In this document: positions 1-9,244 of the stretch, piece after piece
How the letters are laid out: each line of letters starts with the position of its first letter
Position numbering within the stretch: the stretch's first letter is position 1
Origin: Thalassospira sp.
GTDB taxonomy: Bacteria; Pseudomonadota; Alphaproteobacteria; Rhodospirillales; Thalassospiraceae
Length of the DNA: 64,000 nucleotides
Reading direction: 5' to 3'
Assembly (NCBI RefSeq): GCF_030690045.1
Contig: NZ_JAUYHK010000022.1
Span: 1-64,000 of the forward strand
Notes under the pieces: model-generated
What the model saw: only the letters and a program-made list of their open reading frames with translations
The model's database searches: none
What the model was told of the DNA's origin: nothing
Program-made: the position numbers and the translations under genes

Positions 1-16
1 CTACAATGTCAAAGAA

Positions 17-217
17 CTAATCAAAATCTTCCAAGGACCGAAGCCCCGCACCAACGTCAACACCGCAGTTCCCTGCGCCGCACCCCGTCGGTGGAGGCGG
101 GTTATAGGTCCCATACCCATAACTGTCAAATACCTTTTTGAAGTTTTTTGTGCTTTTTCGTCGATGTTTTTTTCCACCCCCGAAACGGTCCGCACAAACC
201 CTGATGTTCAGGCACAT
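17..217 (-). CDS. possible small protein, unknown
   Basis: This is a weak candidate of about 66 codons reading away from the neighbouring glycerophosphodiesterase gene. The C-terminal part has a basic stretch (GKKHRRKS), then NPPPPTGCGAGNC and an acidic tail (LEDFD), which looks less random than a shadow frame. No Shine-Dalgarno is visible before the chosen ATG, and the frame stays open further upstream, so the start is a guess. It could be a real secreted or Cys-containing small protein or a chance frame. I see nothing else recognisable in bases 1-487, which also hold the promoter of the next gene. Confidence 0.2.
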   Translation of the reverse strand: MCLNIRVCADRFGGGKKHRRKSTKNFKKVFDSYGYGTYNPPPPTGCGAGNCGVDVGAGLRSLEDFD

Positions 218-487
218 TTTGTCGCGTTCGGGTTTATCAAAACGATCTGTCGTCTTCACGCCTGATCCTTGAAATGAACAGGTTTCCCCGACAAAATCCG
301 AAGAATCCATTATGGAGTCCAATGGCTTCAGCATCGAAACGACCCAAAGGGCGTGTAAAACGCCACAGGATTTTCGCTTTTTTATCATAAAGAACGGGCG
401 TAAGAGATTTTGCGTCGGCGTTCTGGCCCCTGCCAGCCGTCGCCAGATTGATTTCCGTATTAACCGAGCAAGACAAGGCAGCCCATC

Positions 488-1225
488 GTGATCCGCATCC
501 CGCATATTATCGCCCATCGTGGTGCTTCGATCGAAGCACCGGAAAACACCCTTGCCGCCATTCGTGTGACGTCGGCCCGCGGGGCACGCTGGATCGAATG
601 CGATGTGACGCTGACATCGGACGGGGCCTGTGTGCTGTTTCATGATGACACCCTGGAACGCACCAGTACCGGCCATGGTGTCATCGGCCATCACGATCTG
701 GCCAGCCTGCGTGCCCTTGATGCCGGAAGCTGGTTTTCCGACATATATATAGGTGAACGGATTCCGACCCTTGAAGACGCCTTTGATACGCTGGCCGCCC
801 TTGAGATGGGGGTTAATCTGGAAATCAAGCCATCGGGCTGTGATCCGGTTGCCTTATGCAAGGAAGTGGCAAAGCGCATCGGACAACGACGTGATGTACC
901 GGTTTTGCTGTCCAGTTTCGATGATGGTGCCGTGGCGGTCATCCCCGATCTGTTACCCGGCATTCCTTGTGGCTGGCTGGTCGAAGAGATTCCGGTCAAC
1001 TGGCAGGAACGTTATCAGGCCCTGAACGCCCGCGCCCTGCATTGCGATCATAAAAGCCTGACCCGGGCGCAAGCAGAGGAAGTTGTCGCAGCCGGGGTGC
1101 CGTTGGTCTGCTATACCATCAATGATCCGGTACGTGCCGCCGAACTGTTTGACTGGGGCGTGACATCGGTGATTACCGATGATCCGGCGCGCATGATTGC
1201 AGCGATCCCCCGCCCACCAGCATAA
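488..1225 (+). CDS. ugpQ: glycerophosphodiester phosphodiesterase
   Basis: Hydrolyses glycerophosphodiesters to sn-glycerol-3-phosphate and an alcohol. At 245 aa it is the usual size for the cytoplasmic UgpQ-type enzyme, and no signal peptide is seen. GDPD hallmarks are in order: HRGA at residues 10-13 followed by EAPENT, the metal-binding ECD around 37-39, the catalytic-type FHDD at 51-54, and NLEIKP with Glu112. The MATE gene follows immediately on the same strand and may be co-transcribed. There is no ugp ABC transporter nearby, so the symbol rests on family resemblance only. Confidence 0.85.
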   Translation: MIRIPHIIAHRGASIEAPENTLAAIRVTSARGARWIECDVTLTSDGACVLFHDDTLERTSTGHGVIGHHDLASLRALDAGSWFSDIYIGERIPTLEDAFDTLAALEMGVNLEIKPSGCDPVALCKEVAKRIGQRRDVPVLLSSFDDGAVAVIPDLLPGIPCGWLVEEIPVNWQERYQALNARALHCDHKSLTRAQAEEVVAAGVPLVCYTINDPVRAAELFDWGVTSVITDDPARMIAAIPRPPA

Positions 1226-1288
1226 TAGCATTTGACTGACCGGTGCGGTCATAGCCCCGGTTTCCCTTTTGACAGACTGATTGGCCCC

Positions 1289-2677
1289 ATGACGGACAGC
1301 CCCGATAGCGCCCCGACGCCGCCGCTTTTCCCCAATAACCGGATCAGACGCCATTTAAGCGAGCTGTTTCGCCTTGCCCTGCCGGTGGTAATTGCCCGGC
1401 TGGGCATGCTGATCATGGCGGTGGTCGATACCATTATTGTCGGCAATTATGACAGCGCCGGGCTGGCCTATCTCAATATCGCCCATGCGCCTTTTACATC
1501 TTTGATGGTGACGGGCATCGGATTGCTGACCGGGGTGATGATCATGACATCGCACGCCAATGGCCGCGACAATCCGCATGAAGCGGGCATGGTCTGGCGC
1601 AGCTGTTTCCCCTATGCGATTTTGATCGGCATATTGTTTGCCGTGATATCGTGGCAATCGGAATGGATTTTCATCCTGAGCGGCCAGCCCGACGACATTA
1701 CCGCAAACGCTACATCGCTGGCAAAAATCCTGGCAATCAGCATGCCTGCGGCAATGATTTATATCGCCTGTTCGTTTTTCATGGAGGGGCTGCAACGCCC
1801 CCTGCCCGGCATGGTGATGATGATCATCGCCAATGTCATCAATCTGATCCTTGATTATGTGCTGGTTTATGGCGCATTTGGTGCACCGGAGATGGGTGCC
1901 GCCGGGGCGGCATGGACATCAACCATCATCCGCTGGATCATGGCCGGGTCGATGCTGCTTTATATATTGTGGATGCGCGACCATCATATCTTTGCCCTGC
2001 GTGCCGGGTTTCGCGGCTGGTGGGCGCATTCCCGCCCGGCGCGGAGCATGGGTTATGCCGCTGGTGCCAGTCAGGGCATGGAAACCGCCTCATTTGCCAC
2101 GATGCAGCTTTTTGCCGGGCGTCTGGGCGTGATCGGAGCGGCCAGTTATGGCATCACCATGACGATGCTGGCCCTGATGTTCATGATTGCGCTGGGTCTG
2201 GCATCGGCAACATCGGTGCGGGTCGGCATGGCCTATGGCAGACGGGATCGCGCCGATATGGCGCGGGCCGGATGGGTCGGTATTGTCACCACCATGGTGG
2301 TGATGTTTTTGATCAGCCTGCCGCTTTATGCCTTTCCCGATCTGGTATCGCGGCTGTTTAGCCAGGATGCCGTGGTGATTGCCACCACCGCCGGATTGCT
2401 GGTGTTGATGCCGATCATTTTCCCGACCGATGGCGGACAGAATGCCACCATCAGTGCCTTGCGCGGGGCCGGGGACAAATGGGCCCCGACGGCGCTGCAT
2501 ATGTTTTCCTATATCGGGGTAATGGTACCAACCGGCTATTACCTGACCTTTGTCCGCGATATGGGGGTGGCCGGGTTATTCTGGGGCATTGTGATTGCCA
2601 GTCTGGTCGCGGTCAGCGGCCTTGCCATCCGGTTTCGGATCGTCTCGCAACGCCCGATCAGTCCTTACCAACGCTGA
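1289..2677 (+). CDS. MATE family efflux transporter
   Basis: Predicted inner-membrane multidrug or toxin exporter of the MATE family, coupled to Na+ or H+. The protein is about 462 aa with roughly twelve hydrophobic segments in two homologous halves. An early LALPVVIARLGMLIMAVVDT segment and the duplicated internal SQGMETASFATMQLFAGRLG region match MATE architecture (DinF/NorM-like). The ATG at 1289 is preferred; an in-frame TTG at 1232 would add 19 residues without family resemblance. No strong ribosome-binding site marks either start. It lies 60 bp after the phosphodiesterase gene. Confidence 0.85.
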   Translation: MTDSPDSAPTPPLFPNNRIRRHLSELFRLALPVVIARLGMLIMAVVDTIIVGNYDSAGLAYLNIAHAPFTSLMVTGIGLLTGVMIMTSHANGRDNPHEAGMVWRSCFPYAILIGILFAVISWQSEWIFILSGQPDDITANATSLAKILAISMPAAMIYIACSFFMEGLQRPLPGMVMMIIANVINLILDYVLVYGAFGAPEMGAAGAAWTSTIIRWIMAGSMLLYILWMRDHHIFALRAGFRGWWAHSRPARSMGYAAGASQGMETASFATMQLFAGRLGVIGAASYGITMTMLALMFMIALGLASATSVRVGMAYGRRDRADMARAGWVGIVTTMVVMFLISLPLYAFPDLVSRLFSQDAVVIATTAGLLVLMPIIFPTDGGQNATISALRGAGDKWAPTALHMFSYIGVMVPTGYYLTFVRDMGVAGLFWGIVIASLVAVSGLAIRFRIVSQRPISPYQR

Positions 2678-2683
2678 TTGCCG

Positions 2684-3949
2684 CTATCGACGGGCGGCGG
2701 CCAGCTTCATTTTCGGCATTAACACATCACAAAACGGCAGGACCAGCGTATCAAACGCCGCCGCCGCCCGGTGGGCATCAATGCGGATGATATGCTGTTC
2801 CATATCGCGCCGGGTGGCAAAGGGGCCAAGCGGGGCCAGTTCCGGCAAGGCGGCAATCAGGGCCTCATAAAAGGCCGATTGGTCATCGCTGACACGGTTT
2901 TCGACCAGGTTGCCCAGATGATTATACAGCGCCATCGCCAGAAACCAGCGGCAATAAGGCATCAAACCTTGCAAGATTTCGGCGCGTTGTTGCGGTTGCG
3001 CATATTGTTGCAAATCGGAATCCAGCCACACCGCATGCTGCACCCCGGCAATAAAGGCATTGCGATGGGCCGGGTGGGCCTCATTGAAAAACAGTGTGCT
3101 TAACCAGCCCGACAGATCATCAAGGGCGGCGCGGCGCGATTGCGGGCTGGCCGATGGACCATATTCCAGCACCGGCATCGGCGGTTGACCGGCCATCGCC
3201 AATGCGGCCAAAGCCGGGTCGAGCACCGCCGCCGCCAACCATGCCTGATGCCAGAGGCGCATCGGGCGAAAAAACGGTTCCTTTTCCGCGCCCCCGGCCT
3301 CGATCCAGCTTTCAACCAGATGCGCACGGCCCAGGGAAATACCGATCCGCAAGCTGTCTTCAAAGCTCAGCCCGCCGCGCGCCAAAGGCACGCCCAGCAT
3401 ATCATCCAGCAAGGGCAGGCCGCACAGCACATGATCCATGCGCAACCCGGCCCCGACCGGCGGATAAAACGACGCTGCATCGCCATGACCGGCCACTGCA
3501 CGGGCATGAGACCCCATCCGCCCCCAAAAAACCAGCCGCACCGGTTCGGCCCGTTTGCGCCAGAGCGGGCGGGTTTCCTGCCAGCTTGCCGTTTCAAAAT
3601 CGGCCAGCGGGATCGATTTGGCCAAGCGTGCCAGCGGCTTGGCCAGTGCCGCATCCAGCCCCGCCACATCGCCAAGATGCGCCAGCGACAATCGCCAGCC
3701 CGGCTGTTCATGGGGATGACGGTCCAGCCACAAAAGCGCAAACCCGTCAGAACCCGCACGTTCCGCCGCAGGCACCACCAGATCGAAAAACAGCCTCAAC
3801 GCATCGGGAATAGCAGGCACAGCCTGATCAGGCAGCGGATCGCCGACCATAAAACTTCGGATGGTGACATCCTCACCATCCGGGCGGTCTGCGAAAAACG
3901 GCGGCAGGAACCCGGCATAATCATCGGTCGGTGCGAAAATATCGGTCAT
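2684..3949 (-). CDS. unrecognised protein, 421 aa
   Basis: A long, well-formed coding frame with codon use like its neighbours, so very likely real, but I do not recognise its family. It has no signal peptide, membrane segments or obvious catalytic motif, and is rich in Ala, Leu and Trp/Phe. The ATG at 3949 is chosen because AGGGG lies a few bases upstream. It ends 6 bp from the convergent MATE gene. The AraC-family gene lies just upstream on the same strand (stop at 4059), so the two may be a regulator and its target or partner. Confidence 0.7.
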   Translation of the reverse strand: MTDIFAPTDDYAGFLPPFFADRPDGEDVTIRSFMVGDPLPDQAVPAIPDALRLFFDLVVPAAERAGSDGFALLWLDRHPHEQPGWRLSLAHLGDVAGLDAALAKPLARLAKSIPLADFETASWQETRPLWRKRAEPVRLVFWGRMGSHARAVAGHGDAASFYPPVGAGLRMDHVLCGLPLLDDMLGVPLARGGLSFEDSLRIGISLGRAHLVESWIEAGGAEKEPFFRPMRLWHQAWLAAAVLDPALAALAMAGQPPMPVLEYGPSASPQSRRAALDDLSGWLSTLFFNEAHPAHRNAFIAGVQHAVWLDSDLQQYAQPQQRAEILQGLMPYCRWFLAMALYNHLGNLVENRVSDDQSAFYEALIAALPELAPLGPFATRRDMEQHIIRIDAHRAAAAFDTLVLPFCDVLMPKMKLAAARR

Positions 3950-4058
3950 AAGACCCCTGAAATCAGATTGCGCCACATCCCGGCTGACAAAGACCATTCG
4001 CGAAACCTGATAAACAAGCTCCCGTCAACGGTCAATGCCCGAAGGCCACGCAAGGACG

Positions 4059-5021
4059 TCAGGCATGGGTCAGACCGGCATGACCAAGACTGGCCTCGCG
4101 ATAGACCGAAGGTGGCATGGCGACAAGGCGACGAAAATCGCGGCTGAAATGGGCATTGTCGGTAAAACCGCACCAATAACCGATTTCGCCGACAGAAAGT
4201 CCGGTGCCATTCAACAGACGGCACGCCTCGCGCACCCGCGCCAGACGCAGCAAATCGGAAAAACGGGTATTGGCCGCCTGCAAGCGGCGTTGCAAGGTGC
4301 GGGCCGAGGTCTCCATCAGCGCGGCAACATCATCAATTGTCCAGCCCCGCCCGATATCCTGTTCCAGGATCGCACAAAGTTTTTTGGCAACCGGCCGCAT
4401 CGCCCCATAACCCGGCGCAGTGGCTGGCATATTGGCCATAAAGGGATAGCCCGACAAAACCGGCGTAAAGCTTTGCCAGCGCATCCGCCAGCGCAAGGCC
4501 CGCCCGGCCACGCTGCTGACCTTGACCAGCTTGCCATTGCGGATCATCGTTACCGGCGCACCGTGCGAGGGTAATAACGTCGCGGTCAGGCCTTCGGCCC
4601 CGGTGGCTTCAAGCAATCCGGCAACAAACCCCAGCAAAACCAGATTTTCCACTCGCGCCGGGGCTTGCCCGCGCACCGTGCCGCGATGCATGGTCAGGGA
4701 CCGGCTGGTGACCTGATATTCCGTTCGCCCGCGGGCATGGGAATATCCTTCCAACCGCCGCCAGCGATCGGCGATCAGGGTTGGTGTGCCGCCATGCCGC
4801 AGCATCGTCAGAACCGGCGCCTGTTCCTTGAGTGCAAGATGACGACCCAGCTTGACCAACACATAAGGCCCTGCCGTTTCTTCAAGCCGCAACAGGACAC
4901 TGCGCAAACGGCCTGCAGTCATCACCGTGCCATCGGGCACCAGATCATACCCCTGCGGCAACCACGCCAGTTGGCGGATCAGGGCGGCGTGAAGGCCAAA
5001 GGCAATAAATTCCTGCATCAA
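4059..5021 (-). CDS. AraC family transcriptional regulator
   Basis: 320-aa one-component regulator. The N-terminal ~190 residues resemble the Arabinose_bd-type domain (GFVAGLLEATGAEGL, a sensor of small effectors). The C-terminal ~100 residues carry two helix-turn-helix motifs: DDVAALMETSARTLQRRLQ, and the conserved second HTH with IGYWCGFTDNAHFSRDFRR. Regulators of this subfamily (OruR/ArgR-like) usually control an adjacent catabolic or virulence gene. The nearest candidate is the unrecognised gene downstream on the same strand. Effector unknown. Confidence 0.85.
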   Translation of the reverse strand: MMQEFIAFGLHAALIRQLAWLPQGYDLVPDGTVMTAGRLRSVLLRLEETAGPYVLVKLGRHLALKEQAPVLTMLRHGGTPTLIADRWRRLEGYSHARGRTEYQVTSRSLTMHRGTVRGQAPARVENLVLLGFVAGLLEATGAEGLTATLLPSHGAPVTMIRNGKLVKVSSVAGRALRWRMRWQSFTPVLSGYPFMANMPATAPGYGAMRPVAKKLCAILEQDIGRGWTIDDVAALMETSARTLQRRLQAANTRFSDLLRLARVREACRLLNGTGLSVGEIGYWCGFTDNAHFSRDFRRLVAMPPSVYREASLGHAGLTHA

Positions 5022-5192
5022 CCCAAACCAGATAAATCACAATGGCGCGATCATACAAACATATCGCCGCACCGTCACCCGACACTTCAAAATGTCACGA
5101 AGCTGTTACAAACCGCATGAATCAGACGTGACCTTGCGATGTCTGATATTCCATGCAAGGCTGTCTTTGATACGGTCTTTTTTCAAAACGGG

Positions 5193-5678
5193 ATGTGGTT
5201 TGTGATTTCTGTGCTGTTTGTCTGCACCGGCAATATCTGTCGGTCGCCCACCGCCGATGGTGTGTTCCGCGATCTGGTGCAAAAAGCCGGTCTGGCGGAT
5301 CAAATCATGGCGGATAGTTGCGGCACCACCGCCTTTCATGTCGGCGAAGCACCCGATCCGCGCAGTTGCAAAATGGCAATCAGCCGGGGCTATGATTTAT
5401 CGATGCTGCAGGCGCGTAAACTTGCGCACCGTGATTTTTCCGGCTTTAACTATATTCTGGCGATGGATGACGGACATCTGGCCGAATTGGCCCGCCAATG
5501 CCCGGTGGAATACCAAAATCGCATCAGGCTGTTTCTGGATTTTCATCCCGAACGCCGGGGGCAGAGCGTCCCCGATCCCTATTATGGTGGCGCATCGGGT
5601 TTTACGCAGGTTTTCGAGATGATCGAGGAAACAGCACAAGCCCTGCTGATCCATATTCGCCAGCAACACGACATATGA
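5193..5678 (+). CDS. low molecular weight protein-tyrosine phosphatase
   Basis: Cytoplasmic LMW-PTP/ArsC-fold phosphatase of about 161 aa. The P-loop CTGNICRSPT gives nucleophile Cys11 and Arg17 (C-x5-R-S/T). The general-acid loop DPYYGG is present around residue 126. Start: ATG at 5193 places the P-loop about ten residues in, as in the family; GTG at 5202 is equally plausible, and an ATG at 5139 would add an atypical N-terminal extension. No exopolysaccharide kinase gene is adjacent, so a Wzb-like role is not supported. A strong hairpin terminator follows directly. Confidence 0.9.
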   Translation: MWFVISVLFVCTGNICRSPTADGVFRDLVQKAGLADQIMADSCGTTAFHVGEAPDPRSCKMAISRGYDLSMLQARKLAHRDFSGFNYILAMDDGHLAELARQCPVEYQNRIRLFLDFHPERRGQSVPDPYYGGASGFTQVFEMIEETAQALLIHIRQQHDI

Positions 5679-5703
5679 AAGGGCCGCCGCAAGGCGGCCC
5701 TTT
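5678..5703. terminator. bidirectional intrinsic terminator
   Basis: A perfect GGGCCGCC/GGCGGCCC stem with a GCAA loop, flanked by AAA and TTT, lies in the 42 bp between the convergent phosphatase and folE genes. It can serve both strands. Confidence 0.85.
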
Positions 5704-5720
5704 GACATCATTTTCCGGAA

Positions 5721-6311
5721 TTAACGGCCAATCATCGCAAAAAATTCGCGCCGGGTGATCGGATCATCGCGGAACGCGCCCAACATGCGGCTCGTCACCA
5801 TCGAGACCCCGGTTTTATGGATACCGCGTGTGCTCATACATTGGTGATTGGCGTCAATCACCACGGCAACGCCCAGCGGATCCAGTTCTTCCTGGATCGT
5901 GTTGGCGATTTGCGCCGTCATTTTTTCCTGGATTTGCAGGCGTTTGGCATAGACCTCGACAACGCGGGCCAGTTTGGAAATGCCCACCACCCGGCGGCGC
6001 GGCAAATAGCCGACATGCGCCACACCAATGATCGGCACCATATGATGTTCGCAATAGGATTCCATGCGGATATCCTTCAGCACCACCATTTCGTCATAAC
6101 CATCGGTTTCTTCAAAGGTCCGGCGCAAAATCTCGCCGGGGTCCTGATTGTAACCGGCAAAAAATTCGCCGTAAGACCGCACCACACGATCAGGCGTGCC
6201 CTTCAATCCCTCGCGGTCGGGATCATCTCCGGCCCAGCGCAACAAGGTGCGCACAGCCTGTTCGGCTTCTTCGCGGCTCGGACGTTCTGTTGTGCGGTTA
6301 TCGCTGCACAT
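5721..6311 (-). CDS. folE: GTP cyclohydrolase I
   Basis: Converts GTP to 7,8-dihydroneopterin triphosphate, the first step of folate (and pterin/queuosine precursor) synthesis. The 196-aa protein shows the zinc and active-site signature YCEHHMVP, followed by [10 protein letters not shown] and the second zinc ligand region [12 protein letters not shown] about 6 bp upstream supports the ATG at 6311 rather than an in-frame TTG at 6326. It is single-copy in the window and not linked to other folate genes. Confidence 0.95.
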   Translation of the reverse strand: MCSDNRTTERPSREEAEQAVRTLLRWAGDDPDREGLKGTPDRVVRSYGEFFAGYNQDPGEILRRTFEETDGYDEMVVLKDIRMESYCEHHMVPIIGVAHVGYLPRRRVVGISKLARVVEVYAKRLQIQEKMTAQIANTIQEELDPLGVAVVIDANHQCMSTRGIHKTGVSMVTSRMLGAFRDDPITRREFFAMIGR

Positions 6312-6375
6312 CTTTTCCTCTTTCAACTTTTGTCCTGAACGGATATCTGCCCTGACCCCGATACGGATGACAAAA

Positions 6376-6768
6376 CTAATTCACAGATGCGCGACCATGC
6401 GGACTGTCGAGCGAAAAGGCCGGAATCGCAATATGGAAATGATGACCTTCCATATCGGTCATTTCATAGGACCCGACCATAAAGCCGCTGGGTGTGGCAA
6501 GCGGTGCACCGCTTGTATAGTCAAACCTTTCGCCTGCGGCCAGAACCGGTTGTTCACCAACTACGCCTTCGCCGACCACTTCCTGGGTCGTGCCCCGGCC
6601 ATCGGTAATTTTCCAGTGACGGTTCAAAAGCTGGACCGTCTGGTTCCCGCGATTTTCAATCACAACACGATAGGCCCAGACATAACGATGGCTGTCGGGG
6701 TCTGACTGTTCATCAAGGAAGACCGGCTGAACCGCCACCCTGATGTTATGTGTCGTGGATTCATACAT
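6376..6768 (-). CDS. apaG: ApaG domain protein
   Basis: 130-aa cytoplasmic protein of the ApaG family (immunoglobulin-like beta fold; genetically linked to Co2+/Mg2+ resistance in enterobacteria, biochemical role uncertain). The family core is clear: the [13 protein letters not shown] strand, [23 protein letters not shown] and the GxMxGSYxM strand as GFMVGSYEM. Length matches the family norm of 125-130 aa. It lies between folE and metZ on the same strand, but a terminator separates it from metZ. Confidence 0.92.
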   Translation of the reverse strand: MYESTTHNIRVAVQPVFLDEQSDPDSHRYVWAYRVVIENRGNQTVQLLNRHWKITDGRGTTQEVVGEGVVGEQPVLAAGERFDYTSGAPLATPSGFMVGSYEMTDMEGHHFHIAIPAFSLDSPHGRASVN

Positions 6769-6845
6769 TGCGCAACTCCGGTCTGTTCGTCGTCTTGTCT
6801 GTCACATTTAGACAGTCACGGAACATTTTGCCACCACCACATGAT

Positions 6846-6882
6846 AAAAAAACGGCCCGCATAAACGGGCCGCCTTTATCGG
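6846..6882 (-). terminator. intrinsic terminator after metZ
   Basis: Read on the minus strand, GGCCCG-TTTATG-CGGGCC is followed by a run of seven T. It lies 20 bp after the metZ stop codon. Confidence 0.8.
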
Positions 6883-6902
6883 ATCGGGCCTGTCTTGCAA
6901 GA

Positions 6903-8105
6903 TTATACGCGCAAGGCCGCCAACAGATCTTCTTTCAGATCATCAATATCTTCAAGGCCGACTGACAGACGCAACATGCCTTCGGTAATGCCCATCGCAA
7001 TCTTGTCGTCGCCCGGCACACGTTGATGGGTTGTCGTCCACGGATGGGTGGCAAGGCTTTTGGCATCGCCTAAATTGTTCGATATATCGATCAGTTGCAG
7101 GTTATCCAGCAGCGAAAATGCTGCCTGTTTACCGCCGGCCAGTTCAAGGGCGATCAACCCGCCGCCCCGGCCCGACATTTGTTTCATTGCCAGATCATGC
7201 TGCGGATGGCTGGGCAGGCCGGGATACAGAACCTTTGAAATCTGCGGCTGCTGTTCCAGAAATTCGGCAAGGGCGGCGGCATTGCGAATATGGGCGTCCA
7301 CCCGCAAACCAAGGGTTTCAAGGCCCTTTAACAACACCCAGGCGTTAAACGGGCTCATGCTTGGCCCGGTATGGCGCAAAAATGTCGTCAGATGGGTATC
7401 GTGCCATTCCTTGTCGTTAAACAGGATTGCCCCGCCCAGACAGCGCCCCTGACCATCGATATGTTTGGTCGCAGAATACACCACAATATCCGCACCCATC
7501 TCGATGGGGCGTTGCAGAATCGGGGTGGCAAACACATTATCAACCACAACCTTTGCCCCCGCCTTGTGGGCAAGGTCGCTGATAAAGGCGATATCAATGA
7601 TCTCAAGCGTCGGGTTGGACGGCGTTTCCAGAAACACCGCATCGGCCGGTTTGCTGAGCGCCTTGGCCCAGGCATCGTGATCGGCCCCGTCCACCAGTTC
7701 GGTTTCAACGCCAAAACGCGGCAGCAAAGTGGTCAGAATAAATTCACACGACCCGAACAGGGCGCGCGAACCGACAACACGCCCGCCCGCCTTTGTACAG
7801 GCCGCCAACGCATTCCACACCGCCGACATGCCCGATGCCGTTGCCCGGCAATGGGCCGCACCTTCGATCATCGCCAGACGTTCTTCAAACATCGCAACGG
7901 TCGGATTGGCAAAGCGGGAATAGACAAAACGTTCCGGGCCGGTCCCGTCAAACGAGGCTTCGGCCTCGGCGGCACTGTCATAGACATAGCCGGAATTCAT
8001 AAAGATGGCTTCGGAGGTTTCGCTAAAGGCACTGCGTCTGGTGCCGCCACGGACCGCACGGGTTGCCGCGCGCCAGCTATCGGAAGCCTTTTTTTCGGTC
8101 GTCAT
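6903..8105 (-). CDS. metZ: O-succinylhomoserine sulfhydrylase
   Basis: PLP enzyme making homocysteine directly from O-succinylhomoserine and sulfide in methionine synthesis. The 400-aa protein has the Cys/Met-metabolism fold: MSAVWNAL (cofactor region), FLETPSNPTLEI, the Schiff-base lysine in VVYSATKHIDGQGR, and SMSPFNAWVLLKGLETL. The ATG at 8105 is preceded by AGGAGCAGGA; the frame stays open 45 bases further upstream. The long leader holds a SAM-II riboswitch and terminator, so expression should fall when SAM is high. The MetZ assignment (versus MetB/MetC) rests on overall resemblance plus that leader. Confidence 0.9.
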   Translation of the reverse strand: MTTEKKASDSWRAATRAVRGGTRRSAFSETSEAIFMNSGYVYDSAAEAEASFDGTGPERFVYSRFANPTVAMFEERLAMIEGAAHCRATASGMSAVWNALAACTKAGGRVVGSRALFGSCEFILTTLLPRFGVETELVDGADHDAWAKALSKPADAVFLETPSNPTLEIIDIAFISDLAHKAGAKVVVDNVFATPILQRPIEMGADIVVYSATKHIDGQGRCLGGAILFNDKEWHDTHLTTFLRHTGPSMSPFNAWVLLKGLETLGLRVDAHIRNAAALAEFLEQQPQISKVLYPGLPSHPQHDLAMKQMSGRGGGLIALELAGGKQAAFSLLDNLQLIDISNNLGDAKSLATHPWTTTHQRVPGDDKIAMGITEGMLRLSVGLEDIDDLKEDLLAALRV

Positions 8106-8150
8106 CGTCCTGCTCCTGCGTGTCTCGCGCATCATAAGGGCTGCGGACAC

Positions 8151-8183
8151 AAAAAAACCCTGACCAGCAAAGTTGAGTCAGGG
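8151..8183 (-). terminator. attenuator terminator of metZ leader
   Basis: On the minus strand CCCTGAC and GTCAGGG form a 7-bp perfect stem with a 12-nt loop, followed by seven T. It sits between the SAM-II aptamer and the metZ start, where a riboswitch expression platform is expected. Confidence 0.8.
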
Positions 8184-8194
8184 CGGCGATGCCT

Positions 8195-8252
8195 TCCTGT
8201 CCTCTTTAGCGGTTTTTTACGTGGCCGCAAGCCGGTCGACAAATCCCACGAA
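8195..8252 (-). promoter_or_regulatory. SAM-II (SAM-alpha) riboswitch
   Basis: Read on the minus strand, the leader contains CGTGG then GATTTG, CCGGCTTGC, a return strand GCCACG, an A-rich stretch (GTAAAAAACC) and CGCTAAAG. That order of GTGG/CCAC P1 pairing, ATTTG, TTGC and GCTAAA is the conserved core of the SAM-II pseudoknot riboswitch known upstream of metA, metX and metZ in alphaproteobacteria. The terminator hairpin follows within 12-15 bases. Identification is from remembered consensus, not from a covariance search. Confidence 0.8.
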
Positions 8253-8437
8253 CCAGCGCAGACTACGCCTTGCCGGGGCGACCGTCAAGAACCGCGATAT
8301 CCTGCCGCAACGCTTTCATCCCACCGAAAATTCACGCAATGGTGAAAGCAGTTCATAAGCATCTGGCAGATTTTCCTTCTAAGCTGTGATCATATCGCAA
8401 ACAACAAGTGGCATGACACCGCCGCAAGGATCGCCTT

Positions 8438-9241
8438 ATGACCGCACAACCACCATCCGGGACCGGCCCCATGACCTCTTCGCCTTCCGACATTCCCCCG
8501 ACAAACGGCCCTGAAACCGGATCAAAAACCGCTCGCCCGGGCTGGCTTAAAATGATTCCGGTTGCTGTTTTGCTGGCCGGTCTGGCGGCGGCGTATTTTT
8601 TAGGGGTGCTGGATTATCTGTCCTTTGAGGCGCTGCGCGAAAATCGCGACACGCTGCAACAGGCCGTCGCCACGTCGCCGGTTCTCAGTGTTCTGATTTT
8701 CATGGCGATCTATGCGGTCGCGGTCGCCCTGTCGCTGCCCGTCGGATCGCTTCTGACCATTACCTGCGGGTTTTTGTTCGGGGTCGCCAGCGGCACATTC
8801 TATGTTGTGATTGCCGCCACCATCGGGGCCACCGCCCTGTATCTGGCGGCACGTTATGCCTTTTATGATGTCATGCACGCCAGGGCGGGAGGCGCCATTC
8901 GCAAGATGGAGGCCGGATTTGCCGAAAATGCCTTCAGTTACCTGATGGTTTTACGTCTGGTGCCGCTGTTTCCGTTCTGGCTGGTCAATCTGGTGCCGGC
9001 CCTGCTCGGGGTCAAACTGCGCGATTTTGTTCTGGGTACCGCCCTTGGAATCATTCCCGGCAGTTTTGTCTATATCTCGATCGGCGATGGTCTGGGGGCT
9101 ATTTTTGACCGCGGAGAAACGCCCGATCTGGGCATTATATTTGAACCCCGCATCCTCACCCCGATCATCGGGCTGGCCGTTCTGGCCCTGATGCCGGTTG
9201 CCTATAAAAAATTCCGCCATCACCTGTCCCGAAAGGTCTGA
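8438..9241 (+). CDS. TVP38/TMEM64 family membrane protein
   Basis: 267-aa inner-membrane protein of the VTT (DedA-related, 'SNARE-associated') superfamily. A proline-rich cytoplasmic N-terminus of about 40 residues precedes several hydrophobic segments. The family motif region is visible as GSLLTITCGFLFGVASGTFYVV, the paired FAENAFSYLMVLRLVPLFPF, and LGTALGIIPGSFVYISIGDGL. AAGGA lies 8 bp before the ATG at 8438. It ends 3 bp before a flavin disulfide reductase gene, a pairing common in proteobacteria. Its substrate is unknown; lipid scrambling is proposed for relatives. Confidence 0.85.
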   Translation: MTAQPPSGTGPMTSSPSDIPPTNGPETGSKTARPGWLKMIPVAVLLAGLAAAYFLGVLDYLSFEALRENRDTLQQAVATSPVLSVLIFMAIYAVAVALSLPVGSLLTITCGFLFGVASGTFYVVIAATIGATALYLAARYAFYDVMHARAGGAIRKMEAGFAENAFSYLMVLRLVPLFPFWLVNLVPALLGVKLRDFVLGTALGIIPGSFVYISIGDGLGAIFDRGETPDLGIIFEPRILTPIIGLAVLALMPVAYKKFRHHLSRKV

Positions 9242-9244
9242 TCC

